A DNA stretch of 62,358 nt from Pseudomonadota bacterium (GTDB lineage: Bacteria; Pseudomonadota; Gammaproteobacteria; Burkholderiales; Rhodocyclaceae), in NCBI GenBank assembly GCA_018240585.1, contig JAFEFM010000514.1, forward strand, positions 1 to 62,358. Direction: 5' to 3'. Within the stretch, counting starts at the first letter, position 1; each line of letters begins with the position of its first letter. The position numbers and the translations under genes are program-made. The notes below the pieces were generated by a model. It saw nothing but the letters and a program-made list of their open reading frames with translations. It was not told the origin of the DNA and searched no databases. Below are positions 27,124 through 35,975 of the stretch, in pieces.

Positions 27124-28827
27124 TCAGGGCTGGGTGTCCGGCGCCGACGGGTCGGCCTCCGCCGGTGCTAGGGCGGCCGACGCGCTGCCGGTCGTGCGCC
27201 GGCGGGCATCGATCTGTTCGATCTCGGCCTGCGTTTCAGCGCTCAGGTTGTCCGTGTTCTTCGGCTGTATCGCGGCTCTCTGTGCCTTGGCACGTGCCAG
27301 CGCAGCGGCGATCAGCGCTTTCTTCGGGTCTTCGGCAGCATCGGCGGCGGGCGCCATCGCAGCACAATCGACAGCCGGTTCGGTTGCGAGCTTGGCGCGC
27401 GTTTCGGCTGCCTTCGCGGCGAGCCTGGCGGCTTTCTCTTCCTTCTCGCGCTCCTGGCGGAAATTGCGGAACTCGAAGCGCTCGCGCGCCTGGTCGGATG
27501 CCGACTTGTCGCGCTCGCGGGCCCAGATCTCGCTCTTGGAGAAGCGGTAGTAATCGACCAGCGGAATGTGCGACGGGCAGACGTAGGCGCAGCAGCCGCA
27601 TTCGATGCAATCGAACAGGTGGTATTCCTGTGCCTTGCCGAAGTTCTTCGCGCGGCTGAACCAGTAGAGTTCGAAGGGCTGCAGGTCTGCGGGGCAGGCG
27701 CGCGCGCACTCGCCGCAACGGATGCAGGCCTGCTCGGGCGGCGGTGGCGGGAAGAGGGCGTCGCTCGCCACCAGGATGCAGTTGGTGGCCTTGACGACGG
27801 GCACGTCGAAGCCGGGCATGCGCATGCCCATCATCGGGCCGCCCATCAGGTATCGGTTGGTGTCGGCGCGCTGGCCGGAGAGTCGCACGACGTCGCTCAT
27901 CGGCGTGCCGACGAGGACCTCGTAGTTGCGTGGCCGGTCGACGTTGCCGGCGACGGTGACGATGCGGGAGATCAGCGGATGGCCGCAGGTGAGCGCCTCG
28001 AACACCGCGTAGGCGGTGCCGACGTTGAAGCACTGCACGCCGAAATCGGTCGAGCGCCGGCCGTGCGGCACCTCGATGCCGGTGAGCACGCGAATCAACT
28101 GCTTGGCGCCGCCGGCGGGGTAGCGGGTGGGGATCGCCACCACCTCCATCGACTCGCCTTCTGCTTGGACGGCCGCGCGCATGGCCGCCGCCGCCTCCGG
28201 CTTGTTGTCCTCGATGCCGATCAGCACCTCATCGGCCTGCAGCAGGTGGCGCAGGATCGCAGTGCCCTTGACGATGCCCGCGGCGCGCTCGCGCATCAGC
28301 ATGTCGTCGCAGGTGATGTAGGGCTCGCATTCGGCGCCGTTCAGCACCAGGGTCCGCGTCCTGCTCTCGCGCCCCGGGTTCATCTTGAGATGGGTCGGGA
28401 ACACCGCACCGCCCAGCCCGACGATGCCGGCGTCCCGCACGAAATCACGCAGTTCGTCGGGCGGCGTGGATCTGTAGTTGAGGCGCTCGAGTTCGGCCCA
28501 GCGATCCTCGCCGTCGGGTTCGATGATCACCGACAGCATCGTCAGGCCGGACGGGTGTGCCATCAGGGCGGGCTCGACGGCCTTGACGAGGCCGGAGGTG
28601 GGCGCGTGGACGGCGGACGAAACGTTGCCGTCCGCCGCACCGATGAGCTCACCCTTCAGCACCCGTTGACCGGCGCGCACCAGCGGACACGGCGTCCCGC
28701 CTATGCTCTGGTGCAGGGGCACGACGAGGCGCCCGGGCAGCGGCGCCTTCACGATGGGCTCGGTGGTCGAGGCCGCCTTGTTCGTCGCCGGCTTGACGCC
28801 GCCGTGGAAGCGGAAGAGCGAGCGCAT
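27124..28827 (-). CDS. rnfC: electron transport complex subunit RnfC
   Basis: This 567-residue cytoplasmic subunit binds FMN/NADH (GLGGAVFPTHLK) and two 4Fe-4S clusters, CIRCGECARACP and CIECGCCAYVCP. The tail after about residue 460 is Ala/Glu/Lys-rich and likely coiled, shorter than the long repeated tail of the E. coli protein. The ATG shares one base with the rnfB stop (TGATG). It is the entry or exit point for NADH electrons in the complex. Confidence 0.94.
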   Translation of the reverse strand: MRSLFRFHGGVKPATNKAASTTEPIVKAPLPGRLVVPLHQSIGGTPCPLVRAGQRVLKGELIGAADGNVSSAVHAPTSGLVKAVEPALMAHPSGLTMLSVIIEPDGEDRWAELERLNYRSTPPDELRDFVRDAGIVGLGGAVFPTHLKMNPGRESRTRTLVLNGAECEPYITCDDMLMRERAAGIVKGTAILRHLLQADEVLIGIEDNKPEAAAAMRAAVQAEGESMEVVAIPTRYPAGGAKQLIRVLTGIEVPHGRRSTDFGVQCFNVGTAYAVFEALTCGHPLISRIVTVAGNVDRPRNYEVLVGTPMSDVVRLSGQRADTNRYLMGGPMMGMRMPGFDVPVVKATNCILVASDALFPPPPPEQACIRCGECARACPADLQPFELYWFSRAKNFGKAQEYHLFDCIECGCCAYVCPSHIPLVDYYRFSKSEIWARERDKSASDQARERFEFRNFRQEREKEEKAARLAAKAAETRAKLATEPAVDCAAMAPAADAAEDPKKALIAAALARAKAQRAAIQPKNTDNLSAETQAEIEQIDARRRTTGSASAALAPAEADPSAPDTQP

Positions 28828-29378
28828 CACGCCACCCTCCTGATCTCGACGACGGGGTATTTCCATTTCCAGTTTTCCACGGTCTCGGGGATGGGCGTCA
28901 TCGTGATGCAGTCCACCGGGCAGGGTGCCACGCACAGTTCGCAGCCGGTGCAGAGTTTGTCGACCACGGTGTGCATCTGCTTGGCCGCGCCGACGATGGC
29001 ATCGACCGGGCAGGCCTGGATGCACAGCGTGCAGCCGATGCAGGTCTGCTCGTCGATGATCGCGACGGACTTCGGCTTCTCGACGCCGTGCTCCTCCGAC
29101 AGCGGCTTGAACTCGCGCCCCAGCAGGTCGGCCAGCTTGCGGATGCCTTCCTCGCCGCCGGGCGGGCACTGGTTGATTTCGGCAGCGCCCTGGGCGATCG
29201 CCTCGGCATAAGGCTTGCAGCCCGGATAGCCGCATTGGCCGCACTGGGTCTGCGGCAGGATGGCGTCGATCTTCTCGACCAGCGGATCGCCCTCGACCTT
29301 GAAGCGGATCGCGGCATAACCCAGGGCAGCGCCAAGCACGATGGCGATCCCGGTCATGACGATGAGGGCTGGAAGCAT
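28827..29378 (-). CDS. rnfB: electron transport complex subunit RnfB
   Basis: This 183-residue iron-sulphur protein has an N-terminal membrane helix (1-25), a four-cysteine domain beginning CGQCGYPGC, and two ferredoxin-type cluster motifs, [12 protein letters not shown] and [12 protein letters not shown]. It receives electrons on the cytoplasmic side from ferredoxin. ATG 29378 gives the expected membrane helix directly at the N-terminus; the longer frame to 29471 overlaps rnfA and is unlikely. Confidence 0.93.
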   Translation of the reverse strand: MLPALIVMTGIAIVLGAALGYAAIRFKVEGDPLVEKIDAILPQTQCGQCGYPGCKPYAEAIAQGAAEINQCPPGGEEGIRKLADLLGREFKPLSEEHGVEKPKSVAIIDEQTCIGCTLCIQACPVDAIVGAAKQMHTVVDKLCTGCELCVAPCPVDCITMTPIPETVENWKWKYPVVEIRRVA

Positions 29379-29445
29379 GCGGAGCTCTTGTTGTCGTTTT
29401 CGGGTGACGGCGTGCGAGGTGTCGGACGGGGCCGGGACGCCCTCG

Positions 29446-30030
29446 TCAGTGGAAGCGGTCCAGCCCGGCAAAACCCATGAACGCCAGGCTCATGAAACCG
29501 GCGGTGATCATCGCGATCGCGGTGCCCTTGAACGGCGCCGGTACGTCGGCACCGTCGAGCCGTTCGCGGATACCGGCGAACAGCACGAGCGCCAGTGTGA
29601 AGCCTGCCGACGAGCCGAAACCGAACAGCAGGGATTCGAGCAGGTCGTGCTTCAGCCCGACGTTTAGCAGCGGCACGCCGAGTACCGCGCAATTGGTCGT
29701 GATCAGCGGCAGATAGATGCCGAGCACCTGGTGCAGCACCGGGCTGGTCTTCTGGATCACCAGTTCGGTCAGTTGCACGATGGCCGCAATCACCACGATG
29801 AAGGCCAGCGTGCGCAGGTAGGCAAGGTCGAAGGGCTGCAGCAGGTAGTGGTCGATCAGATAGCTGCTGGCCGAAGCCACCGTTAGCACGAATGTGGTGG
29901 CGGCGCCCATGCCGATCGCCGTCTCGAGCTTCTTCGACACGCCCATGAACGGGCACAGGCCCAGGATGCGCACCAGGACGACGTTGTTCACCAGAACCGC
30001 GCCGAGAACGACGAATAGATAGCTGCTCAT
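29446..30030 (-). CDS. rnfA: electron transport complex subunit RnfA
   Basis: This 194-residue membrane subunit has six helices and starts [19 protein letters not shown]. Conserved cysteines lie in [10 protein letters not shown] and in [11 protein letters not shown], matching those of RnfE. It is the first gene of the complete rnfABCDGE set. The Nudix gene ends 75 bases upstream on the same strand. Rnf complexes power reductant supply (for example to nitrogenase) or keep redox sensors reduced; the neighbourhood gives no hint as to which. Confidence 0.95.
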   Translation of the reverse strand: MSSYLFVVLGAVLVNNVVLVRILGLCPFMGVSKKLETAIGMGAATTFVLTVASASSYLIDHYLLQPFDLAYLRTLAFIVVIAAIVQLTELVIQKTSPVLHQVLGIYLPLITTNCAVLGVPLLNVGLKHDLLESLLFGFGSSAGFTLALVLFAGIRERLDGADVPAPFKGTAIAMITAGFMSLAFMGFAGLDRFH

Positions 30031-30105
30031 GATCCGCAGGCTGGAAATGAGGTTCGAATTATCCGCTTCGCCCGAAGGGGGCTCAACCCTGACGGCGTTG
30101 CAGGA

Positions 30106-30660
30106 TCAGGGCCGTGGCGCCGGCACGGGCGGAGCGCCGATGACCAGGCTGTGGAACGGCCAGCGGCCGTTCCGGCGGTCGTCGAAGTAGTGCTGCAGCG
30201 TGAGTGCGATGGTGCGGAAGGCGATTTCCGCCCAGGGGATGTCCTTTTCCTCGAACAGTGCGACTTCGAGCGACTCCTCGCCGGCGCGGAAGTCGAGGTC
30301 CAGCAGGCGGGCGCGGTAGATGATGTGCACCTGGCTGATGTGCGGCACATCGATGAGCGTGTACATCTCGCCAACCTCGATGCGCGCGCAGGCTTCCTCC
30401 AGGGTTTCGCGCGCCGCTGCCTGCGCGGTGCTTTCCTCGTTCTCCATGAATCCGGCCGGCAGCGTCCAGGCGCCATAGCGGGGTTCGATCGCACGCCGGC
30501 ACAGCAGAATGCGGTCTTCCCATTCCGCCAGCGCACCGACCACCACCTTGGGGTTCTGATAGTGAATCGTCCCGCAATGGTCGCAGACGTGGCGCGGCAG
30601 CGAGTCGCCGCCGGGAATGCGGAAGTGGACGTGTGCGCCGCAGTTGGAACAGAACTTCAT
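30106..30660 (-). CDS. Nudix hydrolase with N-terminal zinc ribbon
   Basis: This 184-residue hydrolase begins with a zinc ribbon (C4xxC7 and C26xxC29), followed by a Nudix domain. The Nudix box G-x5-E-x7-REUXEE runs from Gly70 to about residue 92 (REtlEEA). The ribbon plus this box resembles the NudC/NADH-pyrophosphatase side of the family, but the diagnostic C-terminal SQPWPFP motif is not seen, so the substrate is open. It lies just upstream of rnfA on the same strand and is divergent from the HDOD-receiver-GGDEF gene. Confidence 0.87.
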   Translation of the reverse strand: MKFCSNCGAHVHFRIPGGDSLPRHVCDHCGTIHYQNPKVVVGALAEWEDRILLCRRAIEPRYGAWTLPAGFMENEESTAQAAARETLEEACARIEVGEMYTLIDVPHISQVHIIYRARLLDLDFRAGEESLEVALFEEKDIPWAEIAFRTIALTLQHYFDDRRNGRWPFHSLVIGAPPVPAPRP

Positions 30661-30684
30661 CGGGGAGGGGCTCAGGGAACAACT

Positions 30685-30690
30685 TATAAT
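30685..30690 (+). promoter_or_regulatory. TATAAT box upstream of the HDOD-GGDEF gene
   Basis: A perfect TATAAT lies 147 bases before the chosen start of the plus-strand regulator, in the gap shared with the divergent Nudix gene. There is no convincing -35 hexamer, so this is only a possible promoter core. Confidence 0.25.
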
Positions 30691-30836
30691 CTTAGCCCGG
30701 AACGCCTCTGGCTGGCAGGGTGCGGGGCTGCGCGCTAAAGTGCAGGGCTCCGCGGGTCGTTTACCTGCAATCTTCAGCGTCAGTCGTCGCGGTGACCACG
30801 CCAATAGCTCAAACAATTCGCGGTGAACTCCGTCGC

Positions 30837-32831
30837 ATGCCCAAGAAAATCGATATCTCGCGTTTCGCGCAGCTCAAGGGGACAGGCGAACTGCCTTCGC
30901 CGCGTGGCGTGGCGCTTGCGATCATCCGCCTGACCCAGTCCGAGGATGTGTCGATGGCGGAGCTGTCGCGCGTGATCAAGGGCGACCCCGCTTTCGTCGG
31001 CCGGCTTATCAAGGCCGCCAATGGCGCGATGGCGAACGAGCGTCGCGCGATCGTGTCGGTGCAGGAAGCGCTGATGGTGCTTGGCCTGCCGGCCGTGCGC
31101 ACGATGGCCCTCGGGTTTTCGCTGCTGTCCAATTACCGCAAGGGCGCCTGCACGAGCTTCGACTACGCCCGCTACTGGTCGTCCTCGCTGCTGATGGCGC
31201 TTGCGATGCAGGCGCTGGCGCGCCATGTGCGCGTGGTCGCCGCGGACGAGGCCTTCAGCGTCGGGCTGCTTGCCCGCATCGGCGAACTGGCCCTCGCAAC
31301 AGTCTATCCGGTCGAGTTTTCCCGCATCCTTGCCGTTGCCGGCCGCTCGCACGGGGTTCGTCAGGTCGATCTCGAGCAGGAGGCGTTCGCTCTCGATCAT
31401 TGCGCGCTTGGCGAAGCGATGCTGGCGGACTGGGGGCTTCCCGACATCGTTTCGCGCGCGGTGCGGCAGTTCGAGCAGCCGGCGCCGGCAGTCGAAGGTG
31501 AGGACGGCCGCGAGCAGGCGCTGGTGCAGTCGCTCGTGCTTGCGCGCGCAGTGGCCCGGATCTGCCTCGCGGACGCGAACGAGCATGCCGCGCTGATGCC
31601 CGCGATGCTCAGGCTTGCGGCGAGGCTTGGCGTCTCGCGCGAACACTTCCTGGCGGCCTGCGACCGGGTCGCAAGCGAGTGGATCGAATGGGGCCGGCTG
31701 CTGCAGTTCGAGACACACGTCATGCCGCGGTTCGAGACGCTCGCGGGCTATGGCGAGCATGGCGCGAGCGAGGTGCAGGCAGAGGCTGTCGATTCCCTTC
31801 CGCCCGCGGCCGCAGTCGAGGTTAGCCCGGCTGACGCGGAGGGTGACTCCGACGCCCAGGCGGATCGCCTGCGTGTGCTCGTGCTGGCCTCCGATGCGGC
31901 GGAGCGCCAGCGCCTGCGGCAGGTGCTGGAGCGCCAGGGGCTGTCGGTGTTCGAGGCCGATGGTGTGCGCCAGGGCGTGGAGGCCGCGGTCGACCTGCAG
32001 CCGCACATGATGCTGATCGACTGGCGGCTGGGCGAATCCGCCGGGATAGACGTCGTTCGCTCCTTGCGCGAGACGCGGCTCGGGCGCGCCATCTACATGC
32101 TGGTGCTGATTCCGACCGAGGATGACGCCCTGCTCGCGAGGGCGCTCGATGCGGGGGCAGACGATTTCATCGTCCGCCCCTTCCGGCCGATGGTGCTGGG
32201 CGCGCGCTTGCGTGCGGCGCAGCGCATGGTGGGGCTGCAGGGCGAACTCGAGCGCGAGCGCGAGGAGTTGAGGCATTTCGCCGCCGAACTGGCAATCAGC
32301 AACCGCCGGCTCGAGGAGGTCGCGATGACCGATGCGCTCACCGGCTTCCCGAATCGCCGCTACGCGCTCGACCGCTTGCAGCAGGAATGGATTGCGGTCA
32401 CGCGCAACCTGCGCCCGCTGTCGGTGATGATCATCGATCTCGATGGCCTCAAGCCGCTCAACGACAATTACGGTCACGATGTCGGCGACATGGTGTTGCG
32501 CCAGGCTGCCGATGCGCTGCGTTCGGTCTTGCGTGCGCAGGACGTGATCTGCAGGACGGGCGGGGACGAATTTCTCGTGATCTGTCCTGACACCGGACTC
32601 GACGCCGCCGTTCGCTGCGCTGAACGTCTGCGGGCCGCGGCCGAGATGCTCACGATAGAGACGGGCGGGCCTCAGTTGAAGGTGACCGTCAGCATCGGCG
32701 TGGCGATGCGCGACGGCCGCGTGAGCAGCCTCGACGCCTTGATCAAGTGTGCGGATCGCGGGGCTTACCTTTCCAAGCAGCGCGGTCGCAACCGCGTGTG
32801 CGCACTTCAGGGCGAGACCGGCGGCGGCTGA
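30837..32831 (+). CDS. HDOD - receiver - GGDEF regulator
   Basis: This 664-residue soluble protein has an HDOD domain (about 15-215), a linker, a receiver domain (about 345-460), a short coiled coil (465-490) and a GGDEF domain. The cyclase signature is intact (GGDEF, 575-579) with an I-site RAQD at 566-569, so it should make cyclic di-GMP. The receiver keeps the phospho-acceptor Asp395 but has SD in place of the usual acidic pair and Arg for the conserved Lys (VRPF), so phosphorylation is doubtful. It ends 143 bases before flhD, which suggests a role in motility control. ATG 30837 begins the conserved part. Confidence 0.88.
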   Translation: MPKKIDISRFAQLKGTGELPSPRGVALAIIRLTQSEDVSMAELSRVIKGDPAFVGRLIKAANGAMANERRAIVSVQEALMVLGLPAVRTMALGFSLLSNYRKGACTSFDYARYWSSSLLMALAMQALARHVRVVAADEAFSVGLLARIGELALATVYPVEFSRILAVAGRSHGVRQVDLEQEAFALDHCALGEAMLADWGLPDIVSRAVRQFEQPAPAVEGEDGREQALVQSLVLARAVARICLADANEHAALMPAMLRLAARLGVSREHFLAACDRVASEWIEWGRLLQFETHVMPRFETLAGYGEHGASEVQAEAVDSLPPAAAVEVSPADAEGDSDAQADRLRVLVLASDAAERQRLRQVLERQGLSVFEADGVRQGVEAAVDLQPHMMLIDWRLGESAGIDVVRSLRETRLGRAIYMLVLIPTEDDALLARALDAGADDFIVRPFRPMVLGARLRAAQRMVGLQGELEREREELRHFAAELAISNRRLEEVAMTDALTGFPNRRYALDRLQQEWIAVTRNLRPLSVMIIDLDGLKPLNDNYGHDVGDMVLRQAADALRSVLRAQDVICRTGGDEFLVICPDTGLDAAVRCAERLRAAAEMLTIETGGPQLKVTVSIGVAMRDGRVSSLDALIKCADRGAYLSKQRGRNRVCALQGETGGG

Positions 32832-32875
32832 AGCGCGCTTTCGCCCTCTTTTTTGGCGGCGTGCATGTTGCATCG

Positions 32876-32893
32876 GCGCGACGTGTGTCGCGC
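32876..32893. repeat. perfect inverted repeat upstream of flhD
   Basis: GCGCGAC and GTCGCGC flank a GTGT loop. There is no T-run on either side, so it is a poor terminator for the gene before it; it may be a protein-binding site in the flhDC control region. Confidence 0.4.
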
Positions 32894-32906
32894 ATCCATG
32901 ACTTTG

Positions 32907-32923
32907 TAACTTGCCGTAAGTTA
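32907..32923. promoter_or_regulatory. palindrome in the flhD promoter region
   Basis: TAACTT and AAGTTA arms are separated by five bases, 52 bases before the flhD start, in a locally AT-rich stretch. This is the likely promoter zone of flhDC, and the palindrome is a candidate operator for an unknown regulator. Confidence 0.4.
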
Positions 32924-32974
32924 GAAATTACTTTAGCTTTCGAGGCGATTACCCCTGAGCGGGAGCAGAATTTC

Positions 32975-33292
32975 ATGAGCCGCCCCGATTACCAGGCCGA
33001 GATCCGAGAGCTGAACCTTGCCTACCTGATGCTCGCCCAGCAGATGTTGCGCAGCGACCGTCCGACTGCACTTTTCCGGCTGGGCATCGGTGAAAAATTT
33101 GCCGACCTGATCTGCGACCTGTCTGCCGCCAAGCTGGTCAAGCTCGCCAGCAACCAGATGCTGATGCCCTGTTTCCGCTTCGACGACGCGGAACTTGCCC
33201 GTCTGATGAGCGGCGAGGGGCGGAACACCGCCACCGCCAGCCTGCATGCCGCGATCATCGCGGCGGGCAAGGCGGCGGAAGAGGCGGCCTGA
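32975..33292 (+). CDS. flhD: flagellar master regulator subunit FlhD
   Basis: This 105-residue protein matches FlhD: EIRELNLAYLMLAQQMLRSD at the N-terminus, RLGIGEKFADLICDLSAAKLVKLA in the core. FlhD and FlhC form the D4C2 activator of the class II flagellar genes. A GGGAG ribosome site precedes the ATG. The FlhD/FlhC pair is used by beta- and gammaproteobacteria, which supports the taxonomic reading. flhC follows after 10 bases. Confidence 0.95.
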   Translation: MSRPDYQAEIRELNLAYLMLAQQMLRSDRPTALFRLGIGEKFADLICDLSAAKLVKLASNQMLMPCFRFDDAELARLMSGEGRNTATASLHAAIIAAGKAAEEAA

Positions 33293-33302
33293 GGAGCCGA
33301 AG

Positions 33303-33866
33303 ATGAAGAACAAGCGCGTCATCGACGAGGCGGACGACATCCGTCGCGCGGTGGAGATGGTCCAGTTGGGCGCCCGCATGCAGATGCTGGAGGTCGAGAC
33401 CCGCCTCAGCCGCGAGAAGCTGCTCAAGATCTACAAGGAAGTGCGCGGTGCGTCGCCCCCCAAGGGCATGCTGCCGTTCTCCACCGACTGGTTCATGAGC
33501 TGGCAGCCCAACGTCCATGCCTCGCTGTTCATGGGGCTGCATCGCTTCTTCAGTGGTCGAGGCGGGGTCGGCGGGCTGGACGCGATCATCAAGGCCTACC
33601 ATCTCTACCTCGACCACATCGAGGCCGAAGGCATGGAGCCGATCCTCAGCCTGACGCGTGCCTGGACGCTGGTGCGCTTCTTCGATGCGGACCTGCTGCA
33701 GCTTGCCGCCTGCACCAGTTGCGGCGGGCGCTATGTGGCGCATGCCTACGACCCGACGCACGCCTACGTGTGCGGGCTGTGCAACATGCCGTCGCGTGCC
33801 GGCAAGTCGAGCCGCACGTCGACCAGGCCAGCCGCGCGCAAGGCGCGCGCCCTCACCGCGGGCTAG
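33303..33866 (+). CDS. flhC: flagellar master regulator subunit FlhC
   Basis: This 187-residue protein is FlhC, the DNA-binding and zinc-binding partner of FlhD. Cysteines 137, 140, 157 and 160 (CTSC and CGLC) are at exactly the positions of the zinc ligands in the E. coli protein. The tail is basic and Ser/Thr-rich. It has an AGGAG ribosome site and is followed by a strong terminator, so flhDC form their own transcript. Confidence 0.95.
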   Translation: MKNKRVIDEADDIRRAVEMVQLGARMQMLEVETRLSREKLLKIYKEVRGASPPKGMLPFSTDWFMSWQPNVHASLFMGLHRFFSGRGGVGGLDAIIKAYHLYLDHIEAEGMEPILSLTRAWTLVRFFDADLLQLAACTSCGGRYVAHAYDPTHAYVCGLCNMPSRAGKSSRTSTRPAARKARALTAG

Positions 33867-33888
33867 TCTTCCCTCCTGCCCGCTCCCG

Positions 33889-33920
33889 ACGGGCTGTCCG
33901 CGCCGCGGACAGCCCGTTTT
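33889..33920 (+). terminator. rho-independent terminator after flhC
   Basis: A GC-rich hairpin with 12-14 base-pair arms (ACGGGCTGTCC... pairing with ...GGACAGCCCGT) is directly followed by TTTT, 23 bases after the flhC stop. It separates flhDC from motAB. Confidence 0.85.
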
Positions 33921-33949
33921 GCTTGCGAAGTCCGGCTCCGTCGCGGGGT

Positions 33950-33976
33950 TCAAGTTTTCCTGCCGTGCGACGTTAT
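33950..33976 (+). promoter_or_regulatory. sigma-28 (FliA) promoter of motAB
   Basis: TCAAGTTT, an 11-base spacer and GACGTTAT match the flagellar sigma-28 consensus (TAAAGTTT-N11-GCCGATAA) at 7/8 and 5/8 positions with exact spacing. It lies 44 bases upstream of the motA GTG, behind the flhC terminator, as expected for a late flagellar gene. Confidence 0.65.
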
Positions 33977-34019
33977 GTGGGTGCGGCCCCCATTCCCGGG
34001 GCCATGGTTGGAGTGAACG

Positions 34020-34874
34020 GTGTTCCTGATCATTGGCTACGTCATCATCCTGGCAGCGTCGGTCGGCACCTATGCGGTGCACGGCAGCCTTGGCGCCCTG
34101 TGGGTGCCGATGGAATACCTCGCCATCTTCGGCCTGATGATCGGGGGCTTCATCGCGAGCAACGGCCCCAAGGCCCTCAAGGCGACGGTGGGCGCGCTGC
34201 CGATGGCGCTGAAGGGCTCGCCCTATACGAAGGCACTCTATGTCGACCTGCTGGCGATGCTGTTCGAGATTCTGGCGAAGGTGCGCAAGGAAGGCCTCAT
34301 GTCGATCGAGAATGACATCGAGAATCCGGATTCCAGCCCGATCTTCTCCAAGTACCCCTCGGTGACCGCGGACCACCACGTCGTCGAGTTCCTGACCGAC
34401 TACCTGCGCATGATGGTGGGCGGCAACCTAAACGCCTTCGAGATCGAGAACCTCATGGACATCGAGATCGAGACCCATCACCAGGAAGCGCATACCGCAC
34501 CGCATCTGGTATCCAAGCTCGCCGACTCGGTGCCTGCCTTCGGTATCGTCGTCGCGGTGATGGGGGTCGTGAACGTGATGGGCTCGGTCGGACAGCCCCC
34601 CGCGGTGCTGGGCAAGATGATCGGCGGCGCGCTGGTCGGCACCTTCCTCGGCATCCTGCTGGCTTATGGCTTCGTCGGCCCGATCGCCAGCCAGCTCGAG
34701 CAGCGGGTGGAGGAGGGCGGCAAGATCTACCAGTGCGTGAAAGTGGTGCTGCTGGCCAGCATGAATGGCTACGCGCCGCAGGTGGCCGTGGAGTTCGGGC
34801 GCAAGGTACTGTATTCGACGGAGCGGCCGGGGTTCGCCGAACTCGAGCAGGAAATCAAGAGCCGCAAGGGTTGA
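34020..34874 (+). CDS. motA: flagellar motor stator protein MotA
   Basis: This 284-residue protein has four membrane helices and a large cytoplasmic loop. It contains SIENDIENPDSSPIFSKYP and YLRMMVGGNLNAFEIENLMD, the loop that meets FliG, and the pore helices PAFGIVVAVMGVVNVMGS and MVGTFLGILLAYGF (with Leu for Met here). With MotB it forms the proton-driven stator. The start codon is GTG at 34020. Confidence 0.96.
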   Translation: MFLIIGYVIILAASVGTYAVHGSLGALWVPMEYLAIFGLMIGGFIASNGPKALKATVGALPMALKGSPYTKALYVDLLAMLFEILAKVRKEGLMSIENDIENPDSSPIFSKYPSVTADHHVVEFLTDYLRMMVGGNLNAFEIENLMDIEIETHHQEAHTAPHLVSKLADSVPAFGIVVAVMGVVNVMGSVGQPPAVLGKMIGGALVGTFLGILLAYGFVGPIASQLEQRVEEGGKIYQCVKVVLLASMNGYAPQVAVEFGRKVLYSTERPGFAELEQEIKSRKG

Positions 34875-34876
34875 CG

Positions 34877-34975
34877 ATGAGCTCCGTGTCACGGCGAGGC
34901 GAGACGCATCCTGGCGGCGGTCGGACCGGTGATCGCGCCGCGACGGCCGGCGCGAGCGCGGGAGGCGCGGCATGA
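34877..34975 (+). CDS. possible 32-residue coupling ORF between motA and motB
   Basis: A small frame fills the 97-base gap between motA and motB exactly. It has AAGGG six bases before its ATG, begins two bases after the motA stop and ends with a TGA that overlaps the motB ATG (ATGA). The product (Arg/Gly/Ala-rich) resembles no known protein. It could merely carry ribosomes from motA to motB. Its own function is unsupported. Confidence 0.25.
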   Translation: MSSVSRRGETHPGGGRTGDRAATAGASAGGAA

Positions 34976-35931
34976 GCGACGACTCCCAGCAGCCGATTGT
35001 CGTCAAGCGCATCAAGAAGGGCGGCGGCGGGCATCACGGCGGGGCGTGGAAGATTGCCTATGCCGACTTCGTCACCGCGATGATGGCCTTCTTCCTGCTG
35101 ATGTGGCTGCTCGGATCGACGGCGGCAGGCGACCTGCAGGGCATCGCCGACTATTTCCAGAACCCGCTCAAGGTGGCCATGCAAGGCGGCGAGGGGTCGG
35201 GCGACAGTTCCAGCATCATCAAGGGCGGCGGCGAGGACCTGAGCCGTTCGGTCGGCCAGGTGCGGCGTGGCGACAAGGAGTCGACGCGGGCGATGAACCT
35301 CGACGCGGCCCCCAGCCGCACGCAGCAGAATGCGCCGGGAACCAGTGCGCAGGGCGGAGGCGAGGAAGGCGAGACACGGCGCGAGCGCGCGAAGCTGATC
35401 GATCTGCAGGGGCGTATCGAGGCACTGATCGAGGCCAGTTCCACCTTGCGCCAGTTCAAGAATCAGATCCTGATCGACATCGTCAACGAGGGCTTGCGCA
35501 TCCAGCTCGTCGACGAGCAGAACCGGCCGATGTTCCAGTCGGCGAGCGCCGAACTGCGGCCCTACACCCGCGACCTGCTGCGGGCGATCGGCCACGCGCT
35601 GAATGACGTGCAGAACCGCATCAGCCTGTCCGGCCACACCGATTCGAGCCAGTATTCCGGCGGCGAGCGCGGCTTCTCGAACTGGGAGCTGTCGGCCAAC
35701 CGTGCCAACGCCTCCCGGCGCGAGCTGGTGGCCGGCGGGCTGGAGCCCGGCAAGATGGTGCGGGTGGTCGGCCTCGCCGATACCGTGCCGCTCAATCGCA
35801 GCGATCCGCTCGATCCGGTGAACCGGCGCATCAGCATCATCGTGCTCAACAAGCGTGCGGAAGAGGCGCTGCGCGCCGAGTCCGGCGCTGCCGGGCAGGC
35901 GCGCCCGGCGCCGCCTTCCGCGGGTATGTGA
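34972..35931 (+). CDS. motB: flagellar motor stator protein MotB
   Basis: This 319-residue protein has a basic cytoplasmic tail, one membrane helix with the proton-carrying Asp32 (YADFVTAMMAFFLLMWLL), a Gly/Ser/Glu-rich linker (about 65-140) and an OmpA-like peptidoglycan-binding domain (LSGHTDSSQYSG; NRRISIIVL). Asp32 is in the same position as in E. coli. A strong GGGAGG ribosome site precedes the ATG. Confidence 0.96.
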   Translation: MSDDSQQPIVVKRIKKGGGGHHGGAWKIAYADFVTAMMAFFLLMWLLGSTAAGDLQGIADYFQNPLKVAMQGGEGSGDSSSIIKGGGEDLSRSVGQVRRGDKESTRAMNLDAAPSRTQQNAPGTSAQGGGEEGETRRERAKLIDLQGRIEALIEASSTLRQFKNQILIDIVNEGLRIQLVDEQNRPMFQSASAELRPYTRDLLRAIGHALNDVQNRISLSGHTDSSQYSGGERGFSNWELSANRANASRRELVAGGLEPGKMVRVVGLADTVPLNRSDPLDPVNRRISIIVLNKRAEEALRAESGAAGQARPAPPSAGM

Positions 35932-35975
35932 TCCACATACTGCGGATCCGTTGCGGCCGTCCACCGGTCGCCAGC

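Noticed and set aside
30720-30836. Sigma-28 promoter (TAAAGTGC) before the HDOD-GGDEF gene
   Set aside because: The sequence 11 bases downstream matches the -10 consensus at only two of eight positions.
30780-32873. 697-codon frame antisense to the HDOD-receiver-GGDEF gene
   Set aside because: Its composition (His/Gln/Arg-rich) is typical of a GC-rich shadow; the plus-strand protein has three clear domains.
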